A stretch of DNA of 64,000 bases from Acidobacterium sp. S8. Lineage in GTDB: Bacteria > Acidobacteriota > Terriglobia > Terriglobales > Acidobacteriaceae. The DNA lies in the NCBI RefSeq assembly GCF_009765985.1, contig NZ_LMUM01000011.1, positions 62,001 to 126,000 of the forward strand, written 5' to 3'. Every line of letters begins with the position of its first letter. The stretch's first letter is position 1. Under the pieces are notes generated by a model. The model was not told the origin of the DNA, ran no database searches, and saw nothing but the letters and a program-made list of their open reading frames with translations. Below are positions 43,777 through 51,979 of the stretch, piece by piece. The position numbers and the translations under genes are program-made.

Positions 43777-44075
43777 GAAGTTATAAGGGTCATGAAGATG
43801 TGACTCAGAGGGCGAAGCTGTATGTCTGCGCCGAAAGTACTGATTGCTGATCGAATTTAGGTCAGCCCTGGCGAGCAACGAACACGGGTCCTGGTCGCAC
43901 TATCAAGCAATGCTGAAGTTAAGAGTCATCAAGATGTGACTCAGAGGGCGAAGCTACGCATATGTAGCCGCGCTGATCGAAAACAGTACAGATCGGCGGC
44001 GATCCGACATTGGCAAGCCGCATTGTTCGTTGTAGATAAATTTTTTACTGGGAACAGCCAAGAGAGGGAAAACAG
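43777..44075 (+). promoter_or_regulatory. Leader with two copies of a structured element upstream of upxY
   Basis: Copy 1 (43777-43819) and copy 2 (43915-43955) match at all but a few positions. The last 25 bases (43795-43819 and 43931-43955) are identical. Each copy contains a GTCAT...ATGTGAC hairpin, then GGGCGAAGC starting a second hairpin. The second hairpin is closed by GC/GC plus GGC/GCC in copy 1 and by GCTAC/GTAGC in copy 2, so the loops differ but the pairing is kept. A third hairpin (CGCTGATC with GATCGGCG, 43971-43998) follows copy 2. Position before a NusG paralogue suggests a nascent-RNA regulatory element. Confidence 0.6.
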
Positions 44076-44630
44076 ATGAGCACCAATCAGCAGGTGTGGG
44101 GGTTTCCAGATTCGGCTGCCGCAGTCGGCAAAGATATCGACAACTGGTACGCGGTGATGACGCGAGCGCGACACGAGAAGGTCGTGGCCCAACGGCTAGA
44201 AGAGAAGGGTGTACATACTTTTTTGCCGACCGTCACTGAAGTGCATCGATGGCGCGACCGCAAGAAGGCCGTAGAGCTTCCCTTATTCAGTTGTTATCTA
44301 TTTGTAAAGCTGATGCCCAGCAATGAAGAGCGCCAACGGGTGCTGCGGGTGGACAGCGTATTAGGTTTTGTGGGGAATGCAATCGGAGGATCGCCGATTC
44401 CAGACGAACAGATTGACGCTGTTCGGATCGTGGTGAATGGGCAGGTACCTTATTCAGATCATCCTTATCTCGAAGTGGGCCAGCGTGTGCGTATCCACAG
44501 CGGCGCCCTGAATGGCATGGAAGGCATACTCGTATCGCGCAAGGGTGATCGCAAGCTGATCATTTCTGTGGATGCGATGCAGAGATCCCTCGCCGTCCAA
44601 ATCGACGGTTACGACGTCGAACCAATCTAA
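44076..44630 (+). CDS. UpxY-type transcription antiterminator (NusG paralogue)
   Basis: This 184-aa protein has an NGN domain (NWYAVMTRARHEKVVAQRLEEKGVHTFLPT, LFSCYLFVKL) and a C-terminal KOW domain (VGQRVRIHSGALNGMEGILVSRKG). Specialised NusG paralogues (UpxY, RfaH, LoaP) load on RNA polymerase at one long operon and let it read through. Here it is the first gene of the exopolysaccharide locus, so it likely aids transcription of the following 20 kb. AGAGAGGG lies eight bases before the ATG. Confidence 0.9.
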   Translation: MSTNQQVWGFPDSAAAVGKDIDNWYAVMTRARHEKVVAQRLEEKGVHTFLPTVTEVHRWRDRKKAVELPLFSCYLFVKLMPSNEERQRVLRVDSVLGFVGNAIGGSPIPDEQIDAVRIVVNGQVPYSDHPYLEVGQRVRIHSGALNGMEGILVSRKGDRKLIISVDAMQRSLAVQIDGYDVEPI

Positions 44631-44676
44631 AACTTCTTTCAATCCATTGATTACTTCTAACAGTCAGGGCCTATTT

Positions 44677-46179
44677 GTGAAAAAAACTATCGACGCAGCA
44701 CGGCTTCTTGTCGTGAGTCACGACTCGGCCGTTCTACGTCCACTCGGGCTTCTCGGCGAATCGAACTGCTGGCATTTTGAAAATGCCGCGAGCGTATGGG
44801 AAGCGATGGAGCGGGTGCAATCGGCAACAGCGCCCGACCTGCTCCTGCTTGATTTGCCTCCCGGGGATGAAGACGGACTGCATATTCTGCGCTGGCTGCG
44901 ACGGCTACGGCCGGAACTGCCGGTGATCCTGATCGGCCATCCGGAAGACGACAGCCGGAAACAGGAAGCCATCCGTATGGGCGCATGGGACTATCTGATC
45001 CGCCCTTTCGATGAACGACAGTTGGAAATGACGATCTGGCACCATCTTTCTCAATCGCGTGAAGATTTCGAGCCCGATATCACTAGCGATGATGTAGAAC
45101 TCGTGGGCGAAGACAATTTCTTTATCGGAATCAGCCCGGTGATGCGGAAGCTGCGCGCGCAGGCCGCTCTGCTGGCTGGTGCGAACGTGCCGGTTTTGAT
45201 TCTGGGTGAGAGCGGCAGCGGCAAAGAGACGACAGGCCGGCTGATCCATAAACTATCAGTACGGTCCGCCTTCGAATTTGCAAAGGTAAATTGCGCAGCA
45301 TTACCCGGCGAACTTCTGGAGCGCGAGCTTTTCGGATATCAGCGGGACGGCGTAAGCAAGACGGGCAAGCTCGAGCTTTGCGAAAAGGGCGCGATTCTGC
45401 TGAACGAAATTACAGAAATGCCGATGGAGTTGCAGGCAAACCTGTTACAGGTGCTGACGCAGAAGCGGTTTACGCGGCCGGGAAGCCACACGCAAATCGA
45501 CGTGGATATTCGCATCATGGCCTCAAGCACGGTAAATATCGAACGCGCCATTTCCGAAAAGAGACTCCGTGAGGATCTTTACTACAGACTGAGCGCTTAC
45601 ACGATTCATGTGCCGCCGCTGCGCGACCGGCGCGACGAGCTTACGCTGTTGTCTCGCCATTTTATGCATCATCTTGCCCGGCACTACGGAGTGGCTCCGC
45701 GGGATTTTGCGCCAGCCATTCTTGATGCCTGCCAGACCTATGCATGGCCCGGGAATCTCCGCGAACTGGAGAATTTCGTCAAGCGCTATATGGTTGCGGG
45801 CGATACGGAACTGGCGTTTGAAAATCTTCATGCCGATGGCAATGGAAAGAGCCACAACGGTACAAATGGCCACACGAATTCGTCGTCGCGGGATGCACAC
45901 CTCCGCGAGAACGGAAACGGTTCGGATTCATTGAAGTCTCTGGTTCAGGGCATCAAGCTCGAGGCCGAGAAAAACGCAATCGCCGCAGCGCTGGAGAAGA
46001 CGGGATGGAACCGAAAGGCCGCCGCCCGGCTACTCAAGGTTAGCTATCGGACACTCTTGTACAAGATCGAGCAGTACCAGATGCGAGCAACCGACTCCTC
46101 TACACTTCTGGGCCGTCCAGGGCTCCGGAGCAGCAGGGGGATCGGGCTTGGATTCCGCGGCGATGACAGGAAGGAATAA
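44677..46179 (+). CDS. Degenerate sigma-54-type regulator (REC-AAA+-Fis) of the exopolysaccharide locus
   Basis: Domain order is that of NtrC: receiver (D59 in LLLLDLPPGDEDG), AAA+ (Walker A GESGSGKE, 177-184) and a Fis-type helix-turn-helix (NRKAAARLLKVSYRTLLYKIEQYQM). Several key parts are altered. The receiver has SHD in place of the acidic pair and Arg in place of the conserved lysine (YLIRPF). The GAFTGA loop is missing (LFGYQRDGVSKTGKLEL). Walker B reads ILLNE, with Asn243 replacing Asp. It therefore probably cannot activate sigma-54 in the usual way. The start is GTG at 44677, seven bases after AGGG. A Gly/Asn/Ser/His-rich linker precedes the helix-turn-helix. Confidence 0.85.
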   Translation: MKKTIDAARLLVVSHDSAVLRPLGLLGESNCWHFENAASVWEAMERVQSATAPDLLLLDLPPGDEDGLHILRWLRRLRPELPVILIGHPEDDSRKQEAIRMGAWDYLIRPFDERQLEMTIWHHLSQSREDFEPDITSDDVELVGEDNFFIGISPVMRKLRAQAALLAGANVPVLILGESGSGKETTGRLIHKLSVRSAFEFAKVNCAALPGELLERELFGYQRDGVSKTGKLELCEKGAILLNEITEMPMELQANLLQVLTQKRFTRPGSHTQIDVDIRIMASSTVNIERAISEKRLREDLYYRLSAYTIHVPPLRDRRDELTLLSRHFMHHLARHYGVAPRDFAPAILDACQTYAWPGNLRELENFVKRYMVAGDTELAFENLHADGNGKSHNGTNGHTNSSSRDAHLRENGNGSDSLKSLVQGIKLEAEKNAIAAALEKTGWNRKAAARLLKVSYRTLLYKIEQYQMRATDSSTLLGRPGLRSSRGIGLGFRGDDRKE

Positions 46180-46233
46180 CCAGGGTCACGGAAATACAGG
46201 CACGCTTTCCGGATCATCGACAGGATTTCCGTT

Positions 46234-46890
46234 ATGAGAAACAGAGCTTTTCACCGTTCGATCGCAATCAGCTTCGGATTCATACTTCTCGCTGCTGCGC
46301 TGCTGGCGCAGACGCCAGCTCCGAATCAGAGCGATAAACAGTTGAACGCAACGGCTGCCGGAGTTGCGCAGCCGATGGCGTCGGCCGCGAATCAACCGCA
46401 CGATAACACCTTCATCATCGGCAACGACGACGTTTTGTCGATCAACGTGTGGAAGGAGCCGGATATTTCGCGCTCCATTCCGGTGCGTTCGGATGGAAAG
46501 ATTTCTCTGCCGCTTGTAGGCGAGGTGCAGGCTACTGGCCGAACCCCGCTGCAGCTGGAGACTGAGATCGCCGGCAAGCTTAAAGCTTACATTGCGGTCC
46601 CCGAAGTCACCGTCATGGTGCAGCAGATCAACAGCGAAAAGTTCAACATCCTGGGACAGGTAGTAAAGCCGGGAGCATATCCGCTGACAAATGGATCGAC
46701 GATTCTGGATGCGATTGCGACGGCCGGCGGCTTCCGCGACTTTGCCAAGAAAAAAGGTGTCTACGTTCTGCGCCAAGGGGGTGGCTCTGGTGAGGAGCAT
46801 CTGGCTTTCAACTACAACGATGTGATCAAGGGTAAGAATCTTGAGCAGAACGTGAAGCTGAAGGCGGGTGACACCATTATCGTGCCGTGA
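46234..46890 (+). CDS. Polysaccharide export protein (Wza-like, SLBB)
   Basis: A signal peptide without lipobox cysteine (ISFGFILLAAALLAQ) is followed by the Poly_export domain (FIIGNDDVLSINVWKEPDISRSIPVRSDGKISLPLVGEV). One SLBB domain follows (KFNILGQVVKPGAYPLTNGSTILDAIATAGGF). It forms the periplasmic or outer-membrane ring through which the polymer leaves. At 218 aa it is shorter than Wza and resembles exporters of the exosortase-linked (XrtA) loci. No exosortase is in the window. Confidence 0.92.
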   Translation: MRNRAFHRSIAISFGFILLAAALLAQTPAPNQSDKQLNATAAGVAQPMASAANQPHDNTFIIGNDDVLSINVWKEPDISRSIPVRSDGKISLPLVGEVQATGRTPLQLETEIAGKLKAYIAVPEVTVMVQQINSEKFNILGQVVKPGAYPLTNGSTILDAIATAGGFRDFAKKKGVYVLRQGGGSGEEHLAFNYNDVIKGKNLEQNVKLKAGDTIIVP

Positions 46891-46901
46891 GGGTTGAGCT
46901 T

Positions 46902-48248
46902 ATGTTTTCACGAATCTATTTAAGCCTGTTTTTACTCGCGGCGATTCCAGTGCAATCTCAAGTTGCGCCGAGCGCTACGGGAGCTGCGGCAGGCGACGCA
47001 AGCATGCAGACTCCTCCTCCGGTCAGCGACGATAGTTATCCGACAGAAGTTGGCGCGGAAACACGCTCTAATTATCTGAACGCAGGGCTAACTGTAACCA
47101 GCGGTTATGTCAGCAACGTAGCGGTGGGCGCCAGCGAAAAACCGGTGGGTGATATGGCCTCCTCGATTCGGCCTACGATCTCGCTGGATCAAACAACTTC
47201 GCGGCTGCACCAGGCATTTACTTACAGCCCCGGATTTACTTTTTATAACAAAACAAGCGAACTGAACCAGGCGGACCAAGACCTCGCTGCGAACATGCAG
47301 TATCGGTTCAGTCCACACATCACGGGCAGTGTGCACGAGGAATTCAGGAAAAGCTCCAACGCCTTCAGCTACGGGATCGATCCTTCTGGTGTTTCGGGCT
47401 CGGCACAAACGCCACAGTCTGCCATTGTGGCCCCGGTTGGAGATCAGCTTACAAATGTGACGAGCGCCCAGCTTACTTACCAGTATTCGAGAAATGAGAT
47501 GCTCGGCGGATCGGGAATCTTCTCAATTCTGCGCTATGGCGATTCAAGCCAGCTTCCGGGATTTTCTGATTCCGATTGGAAGTCGGGGTCGGCCTTTTAT
47601 TCTCGCCGTTTGTCAACGGGACAATATCTCGGGGCGACGTATCAATATTCAAATATTGTTGCTTCTTCACCTGTCTCTTTAAATGGCGTTAATACAACAG
47701 TGGAGGGCACGACACAAACGCAGTCGATGCTGTTCTTTTTTACGACGTACTTCAATCGGAGCGTTTCGCTGTCGGTCTCGGGTGGACCGCAACATTCAGA
47801 TATCACTCAAGCACCGCTGCCTGACGAGAAGTCCTGGTCGCCGGCCGTATTGACGAGCCTGGGCTGGCAGACGCGCCATACGAGTCTAGCCGCAGGATAT
47901 ACGCACGTGACAACTGCAGGCGGGGGGCTGATGGGAGCCTACCACGCAGACAGTGCAAATCTGGCGGCCCGCTGGCAGCTATCGCGGACGTGGACTTTTG
48001 CCGCAAGCGGGAGTTACATGAATACGAGCAATATAAGCAAAGCGGTCGAGAGCTCGAATCCGAGTGGGCATACACTTACAGGCACGATAAGCGCGCAACA
48101 TCCACTTGGTGAAAAGTTCCGCATGGAACTTGGGTACACGCGTCTGCATCAGAGCTACGACAGCATCGCTTATATCGCCAACACACCTGATGTAAGCCAC
48201 GTTTACTTTTCATTGTCCTATCAATTCACAAAGCCGTTGGGTAGATAA
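46902..48248 (+). CDS. Outer-membrane beta-barrel protein of the exopolysaccharide locus
   Basis: A signal peptide (MFSRIYLSLFLLAAIPVQS) precedes about 400 residues of alternating strands with aromatic girdles (HQAFTYSPGFTFYNK, TQSMLFFFTTYFNRSVSLSVSGGP). The protein ends in YFSLSYQF plus seven residues. It resembles the uncharacterised barrels found in PEP-CTERM/XrtA polysaccharide loci and may form the outer-membrane pore for the polymer, since the upstream exporter lacks a lipid anchor. The start ATG at 46902 follows GAGGG; a GTG at 46887 overlapping the exporter's stop is also possible. Confidence 0.75.
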   Translation: MFSRIYLSLFLLAAIPVQSQVAPSATGAAAGDASMQTPPPVSDDSYPTEVGAETRSNYLNAGLTVTSGYVSNVAVGASEKPVGDMASSIRPTISLDQTTSRLHQAFTYSPGFTFYNKTSELNQADQDLAANMQYRFSPHITGSVHEEFRKSSNAFSYGIDPSGVSGSAQTPQSAIVAPVGDQLTNVTSAQLTYQYSRNEMLGGSGIFSILRYGDSSQLPGFSDSDWKSGSAFYSRRLSTGQYLGATYQYSNIVASSPVSLNGVNTTVEGTTQTQSMLFFFTTYFNRSVSLSVSGGPQHSDITQAPLPDEKSWSPAVLTSLGWQTRHTSLAAGYTHVTTAGGGLMGAYHADSANLAARWQLSRTWTFAASGSYMNTSNISKAVESSNPSGHTLTGTISAQHPLGEKFRMELGYTRLHQSYDSIAYIANTPDVSHVYFSLSYQFTKPLGR

Positions 48249-48250
48249 CC

Positions 48251-49855
48251 ATGGAAGTCTCCGAAGAGCCGAAAACACAACCGTTTGATCTGCAGAAATA
48301 TGTGGATATCGCGCGTCGACGCCACATGTTTTTCCTTCTGCCGCTGCTGATGGCATGGCTTGCGGTGTGGTGCATCGGATGGGTTTTGCCATCGACATAT
48401 AAGTCGAGCACGCTGATTCTGGTGGAACCACCAACGATGCCGAAGGAATATGTGAAGCCGAATGTGGGCGAAGATCTGCAGGACCGGCTGGCGAGTATCT
48501 CGCAACAGATCTTGAGCCGTACGCGGCTGCTGCTGATCATCGACCGACTGGACCTGTACAGCACGGGCCGCAAGAAGATGTCTCCGGATGACAAGGTTAA
48601 CCGGATGCGGAAGGATATTGATATCGAGTTGGTGCGTGACGCGCAGGACAACCAGATAACGGCGTTCAAGATTTCTTATACGGCGCGCAATGGGAGAATC
48701 GCGCAGCAGGTAACGGGAGAGCTGAGCGACCTGTATATCAACGCGAACCTGGCAGTTCGGCAGCACGAATCGGAAGGCACGACAAATTTTCTGGAAAGCC
48801 AGTTAGACCAGGCCCGGGTGGCTCTTGCACAACAGGAAGAAGAGATTCGACAGTACAAAGGACAGCATGTAGGAGAATTACCTGGCCAGCAGGCGGCAAA
48901 TCTGCAGATTCTGAGCGGATTGCAGGCGCAGCTTGGAAATGAGCAGGAGGCGCTTGGCACTGCTCAACAGCAGCGCATTTATCTACAGAGCCTGATCAGC
49001 CAATACCGCACGCTGCAAGGCGGAGGCAAGGCTGGAGATGGAAGTCCGACGAGGCTACCAGTTATCGAAGCTGAGCTCGATCGACTGAGGGCCCAACTTG
49101 CAGATCTGAGTGCTCACTATACCGATCAGTATCCGGATATTCGGAACCTGAAAGTGCAGATCGCAAAGACGGAAAAGGTCAGAGCTGATCTCATTGCTGA
49201 GTTGCATAAGCAAAGTACGGCCCCTCAGGCAGATGGCGGAGCGGGAGCTCATGATTTGGCCGACGCAACGCAGAACCCGGCACTCCTCCAGATGCAGGGA
49301 CAACTGCACGCAAACCAGATGGAAATTGGAAACCGTGAAAGGGCGGTCGTAGATCTGAAGAATAAGATAGGCGACTACCAGGTTCGGTTGAATCAAGAAC
49401 CGATTCGCGAGCAGCAAATGGCGGATCTGACGCGTGGATATGACCAATCAAAAGCCAACTACGACGAGTTGTTGAAAAAGAAGAATGAGTCGCAGATGGC
49501 GACCAGCATGGAGCAGCTCGAGCAAGGAGAGCGCTTCAGAGTGCTCGATCCTCCGAGTCTGCCGCTAAAGCCTGATTTCCCAAACCGCCTGAAGTTCTGC
49601 GTAATGGGAGTCGGCGCAGGTATGATGTTCGGGCTGATCGTCGCAGGCGGCCTTGAATTTATTGACGATCGCATCTACAGCGAAAAAGAAATCAAGAACC
49701 TGCTGCCCACGGCGGTCATATCTGAAATTCCGGAAATTGCCAGTCCAGGCGATGAGCGGAAGAGCAAAACGCGGGCGGTAATAGGGTGGGGTACGGCGGG
49801 GCTTGTCTTCGTGGTGATTCTTGCCGGATCCGCATTTAACTATCTTCACAGCTGA
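48251..49855 (+). CDS. Polysaccharide chain-length determinant (Wzz/GNVR-like)
   Basis: This 534-aa inner-membrane protein has an N-terminal helix (FFLLPLLMAWLAVWCIGWVLP) and a long periplasmic coiled-coil region (about 150-330, LDQARVALAQQEEEIRQYK). A GNVR-like segment (LNQEPIREQQMADLTRGYDQSKANYDELLKKKNESQMA) follows, then two C-terminal helices. It sets polymer length and bridges the inner-membrane machinery to the exporter. It lacks a kinase domain; the autokinase is encoded two genes on, a split arrangement typical of XrtA-type loci. Confidence 0.9.
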   Translation: MEVSEEPKTQPFDLQKYVDIARRRHMFFLLPLLMAWLAVWCIGWVLPSTYKSSTLILVEPPTMPKEYVKPNVGEDLQDRLASISQQILSRTRLLLIIDRLDLYSTGRKKMSPDDKVNRMRKDIDIELVRDAQDNQITAFKISYTARNGRIAQQVTGELSDLYINANLAVRQHESEGTTNFLESQLDQARVALAQQEEEIRQYKGQHVGELPGQQAANLQILSGLQAQLGNEQEALGTAQQQRIYLQSLISQYRTLQGGGKAGDGSPTRLPVIEAELDRLRAQLADLSAHYTDQYPDIRNLKVQIAKTEKVRADLIAELHKQSTAPQADGGAGAHDLADATQNPALLQMQGQLHANQMEIGNRERAVVDLKNKIGDYQVRLNQEPIREQQMADLTRGYDQSKANYDELLKKKNESQMATSMEQLEQGERFRVLDPPSLPLKPDFPNRLKFCVMGVGAGMMFGLIVAGGLEFIDDRIYSEKEIKNLLPTAVISEIPEIASPGDERKSKTRAVIGWGTAGLVFVVILAGSAFNYLHS

Positions 49856-49872
49856 TCTGTAGTGTTCTGCCA

Positions 49873-50832
49873 ATGTATAAAACTTTTTTCAATCTGACCC
49901 GAAACCCGTTCGAGCTGACTCCCGACCCGAGGTTTCTCTTTTCCACGCGTCGACATGATGAGGCGCTCGCAGCCCTCTATTATGGAGTGCGCCGGCATAA
50001 AGGCTTTGTGGTTGTAACGGGCGAAGTGGGCACGGGAAAGACTTTATTGCTTCGGTGCCTGCTGCAGCTACTGCAACAAAGCAAAGATGTAGCGTACGCG
50101 TATCTGTTCAATAGCCTTCTATCTCCAACAGAATTCCTGCAGTACATCCTTGCTGATTTCGGACTTCCTTCTTCAGGCAAAAACAAGAGTGAGATGCTGT
50201 TTGATCTGAGCCAGTTTTTGATTGCGCGCGGACAGAAGAAGCTAAGCACGGTTCTGATTGTGGATGAGGCGCATCATCTTTCCGCAGAAATACTCGAAGA
50301 GGTCCGACTGCTGACGAATCTGGAAACAGCGGAAGATAAGTTGCTGCAGATTGTGCTGGTAGGGCAGCCGGAGCTGGACGAAAAACTGGATTCCACCGGA
50401 TTACGCCAGCTGAAGCAGAGAATTGCGATTCGGGCACGGCTCGATCCTCTGAGTGAAAGCGAAGCGAGAGGTTACATCGAACGGCGTCTGCGAATTGCGG
50501 GAGCCGACGACCAGGCCAGCACGATCTTCTCGCCAACAGCCATTACTGCTATCTACCATCACTCGCGTGGCTTTCCACGACTGATTAACACGATCTGTGA
50601 GAATGCACTGATTACCGGGTATGCGAGAGAAATGCGGAGTATTTCCCCGGACGTCATTGAGGATGTAGCCACCGATCTGTGCCTGGGTGTGGTTCGGCCG
50701 AATGCCGGTCACAAGACGGACGGGCATAGCGAGGTTGATATACAGAGAGCTATCAACGCTCTTCTGGACCTTTACACGTTACACGAATCAGATACGAATA
50801 CACCGGAAGTACGTACCAGCGAGCGAAAATGA
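49873..50832 (+). CDS. ExeA-like AAA ATPase of the exopolysaccharide locus
   Basis: The start MYKTFFNLTRNPFELTPDPRF is the hallmark of ExeA/GspA-like ATPases, including the XrtA-locus ATPase family. Walker A is GEVGTGKT (50-57); Walker B is VLIVDEAHHL; sensor residues lie in RGFPRLINTICENAL. At 319 aa it lacks the C-terminal peptidoglycan-binding part of ExeA. Its job in these loci is not settled. Its stop overlaps the next start (ATGA). Confidence 0.9.
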   Translation: MYKTFFNLTRNPFELTPDPRFLFSTRRHDEALAALYYGVRRHKGFVVVTGEVGTGKTLLLRCLLQLLQQSKDVAYAYLFNSLLSPTEFLQYILADFGLPSSGKNKSEMLFDLSQFLIARGQKKLSTVLIVDEAHHLSAEILEEVRLLTNLETAEDKLLQIVLVGQPELDEKLDSTGLRQLKQRIAIRARLDPLSESEARGYIERRLRIAGADDQASTIFSPTAITAIYHHSRGFPRLINTICENALITGYAREMRSISPDVIEDVATDLCLGVVRPNAGHKTDGHSEVDIQRAINALLDLYTLHESDTNTPEVRTSERK

Positions 50833-51758
50833 GCCGTATATTTGACGCACTACAAAAATCGGAAATGGAGCGGGCTGGCAGCGGCGCGTCCACACTGTCT
50901 GCGGCCGCAGACCTGTTGCAGGTCGTCGAGCGCCAGTCTGTCTCAGCATGGGAAGTGGAGAAGAAAACGCAGCCCTCGATTGCTGTTGAGGAGCGGAGTG
51001 CCGTAGCGCTGCTGGATGAGACTCCTGATATCTTCTCGCAGTTTCCGGCTCTTGAAGTGTCAATCACTCCTCAGAGCCAGCTGGTGTCGCTCACCGACAA
51101 CGGAAGCCTCGCGGCGGAAAAATTTCGTTTCCTCGGCGTTCGGCTTCGGCATCTACAGCGGGAGCGCACGCTCAAGAAGGTTTTGATCACCAGCACGGTT
51201 CCCCATGAAGGCAAGAGCATGGTCGCTGCCAACCTGGCATTTATGCTCGCCCGGAAGAAGAACCAGAAAGTTCTACTAATTGATGGGGATTTGCGGCGTC
51301 CTTCTTTAGCGCAGTTGTTCGGGACCAAGCCGACACCTGGAATCTGCGAGTGGCTGCAGGAAGAGCACAATTCTCTGGGAAACATTTACCACCTGGAAAA
51401 ACTGGATTTGTGGTATCTGCCGGCGGGAACACCTTCTACTAACCCGTTGGAGTTGCTGCAATCATCCAAGCTTACCGCTCTGATGGAGCGGCTAAATTCG
51501 ATGTTTGATTGGGTTGTCATCGACTCGCCACCGGTCCTGCCTTTAGCGGACACGAGTGTGTGGTCGCGGATAGCGGATGGAGTTCTTCTGGTAACACGCC
51601 AAGGGACCACGCAAAAGAAGCAACTCATAAAAGGGATCGAAGCACTCGATCAACATAAACTTATCGGAACGCTATTGAATTCTTCCCGTAGCTCATCGCA
51701 CAGCGATTACTACTATGGATATGGCTCGCCGCCAGTGGATGCGTCTGCTCACCGGTAG
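50829..51758 (+). CDS. Tyrosine autokinase (CpsD/CapB-like)
   Basis: The N-terminus MSRIFDALQKSE is typical of kinases in XrtA-type loci. The nucleotide sites are Walker A STVPHEGKS (about 122-130), Walker A' LLIDGDLRRP and Walker B WVVIDSPPVLPLADT. The C-terminus has the tyrosine cluster SDYYYGYGSP that is autophosphorylated. It works with the Wzz-like protein to time polymerisation and export. The 221-bp gap after it shows nothing beyond the next gene's AGGAG. Confidence 0.93.
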   Translation: MSRIFDALQKSEMERAGSGASTLSAAADLLQVVERQSVSAWEVEKKTQPSIAVEERSAVALLDETPDIFSQFPALEVSITPQSQLVSLTDNGSLAAEKFRFLGVRLRHLQRERTLKKVLITSTVPHEGKSMVAANLAFMLARKKNQKVLLIDGDLRRPSLAQLFGTKPTPGICEWLQEEHNSLGNIYHLEKLDLWYLPAGTPSTNPLELLQSSKLTALMERLNSMFDWVVIDSPPVLPLADTSVWSRIADGVLLVTRQGTTQKKQLIKGIEALDQHKLIGTLLNSSRSSSHSDYYYGYGSPPVDASAHR

Positions 51759-51979
51759 CATACATCTCCGCCGCTCTTATCACCCCCTCCCAAAGTTAGA
51801 CAACGGCTGCGTCAATCCATCCAAGCTACTCGGGTTCGACAGAACACCGATCCACACATTTCTCGACCATTCAACGTAGCCGGTTTTTCCTCCCCGCCAC
51901 TTCTTTCATAGCCATCGAGCCGTTTAAGGCCCGGCCCCGGCCTATTCGGCGATCACAACTGAGGCAAGGAGAAGGTTCA

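Noticed and set aside
43603-43803. A 66-codon frame in the leader of the polysaccharide locus
   Set aside because: No ribosome site; it runs into the repeated RNA-like element and its composition is not protein-like.
43795-43990. Possible c-di-GMP-I riboswitch
   Set aside because: The GAGGGCGAAGC segment recalls part of the GEMM consensus, but the second conserved segment (ACGCAAAGCC-like) and the paired helices are missing. I therefore call it only an unassigned structured leader.
44009-44028. Near match to a sigma-54 promoter (TTGGCA then TTGT)
   Set aside because: The -12 element is displaced by one base and has T instead of the invariant C, so it does not meet the consensus.
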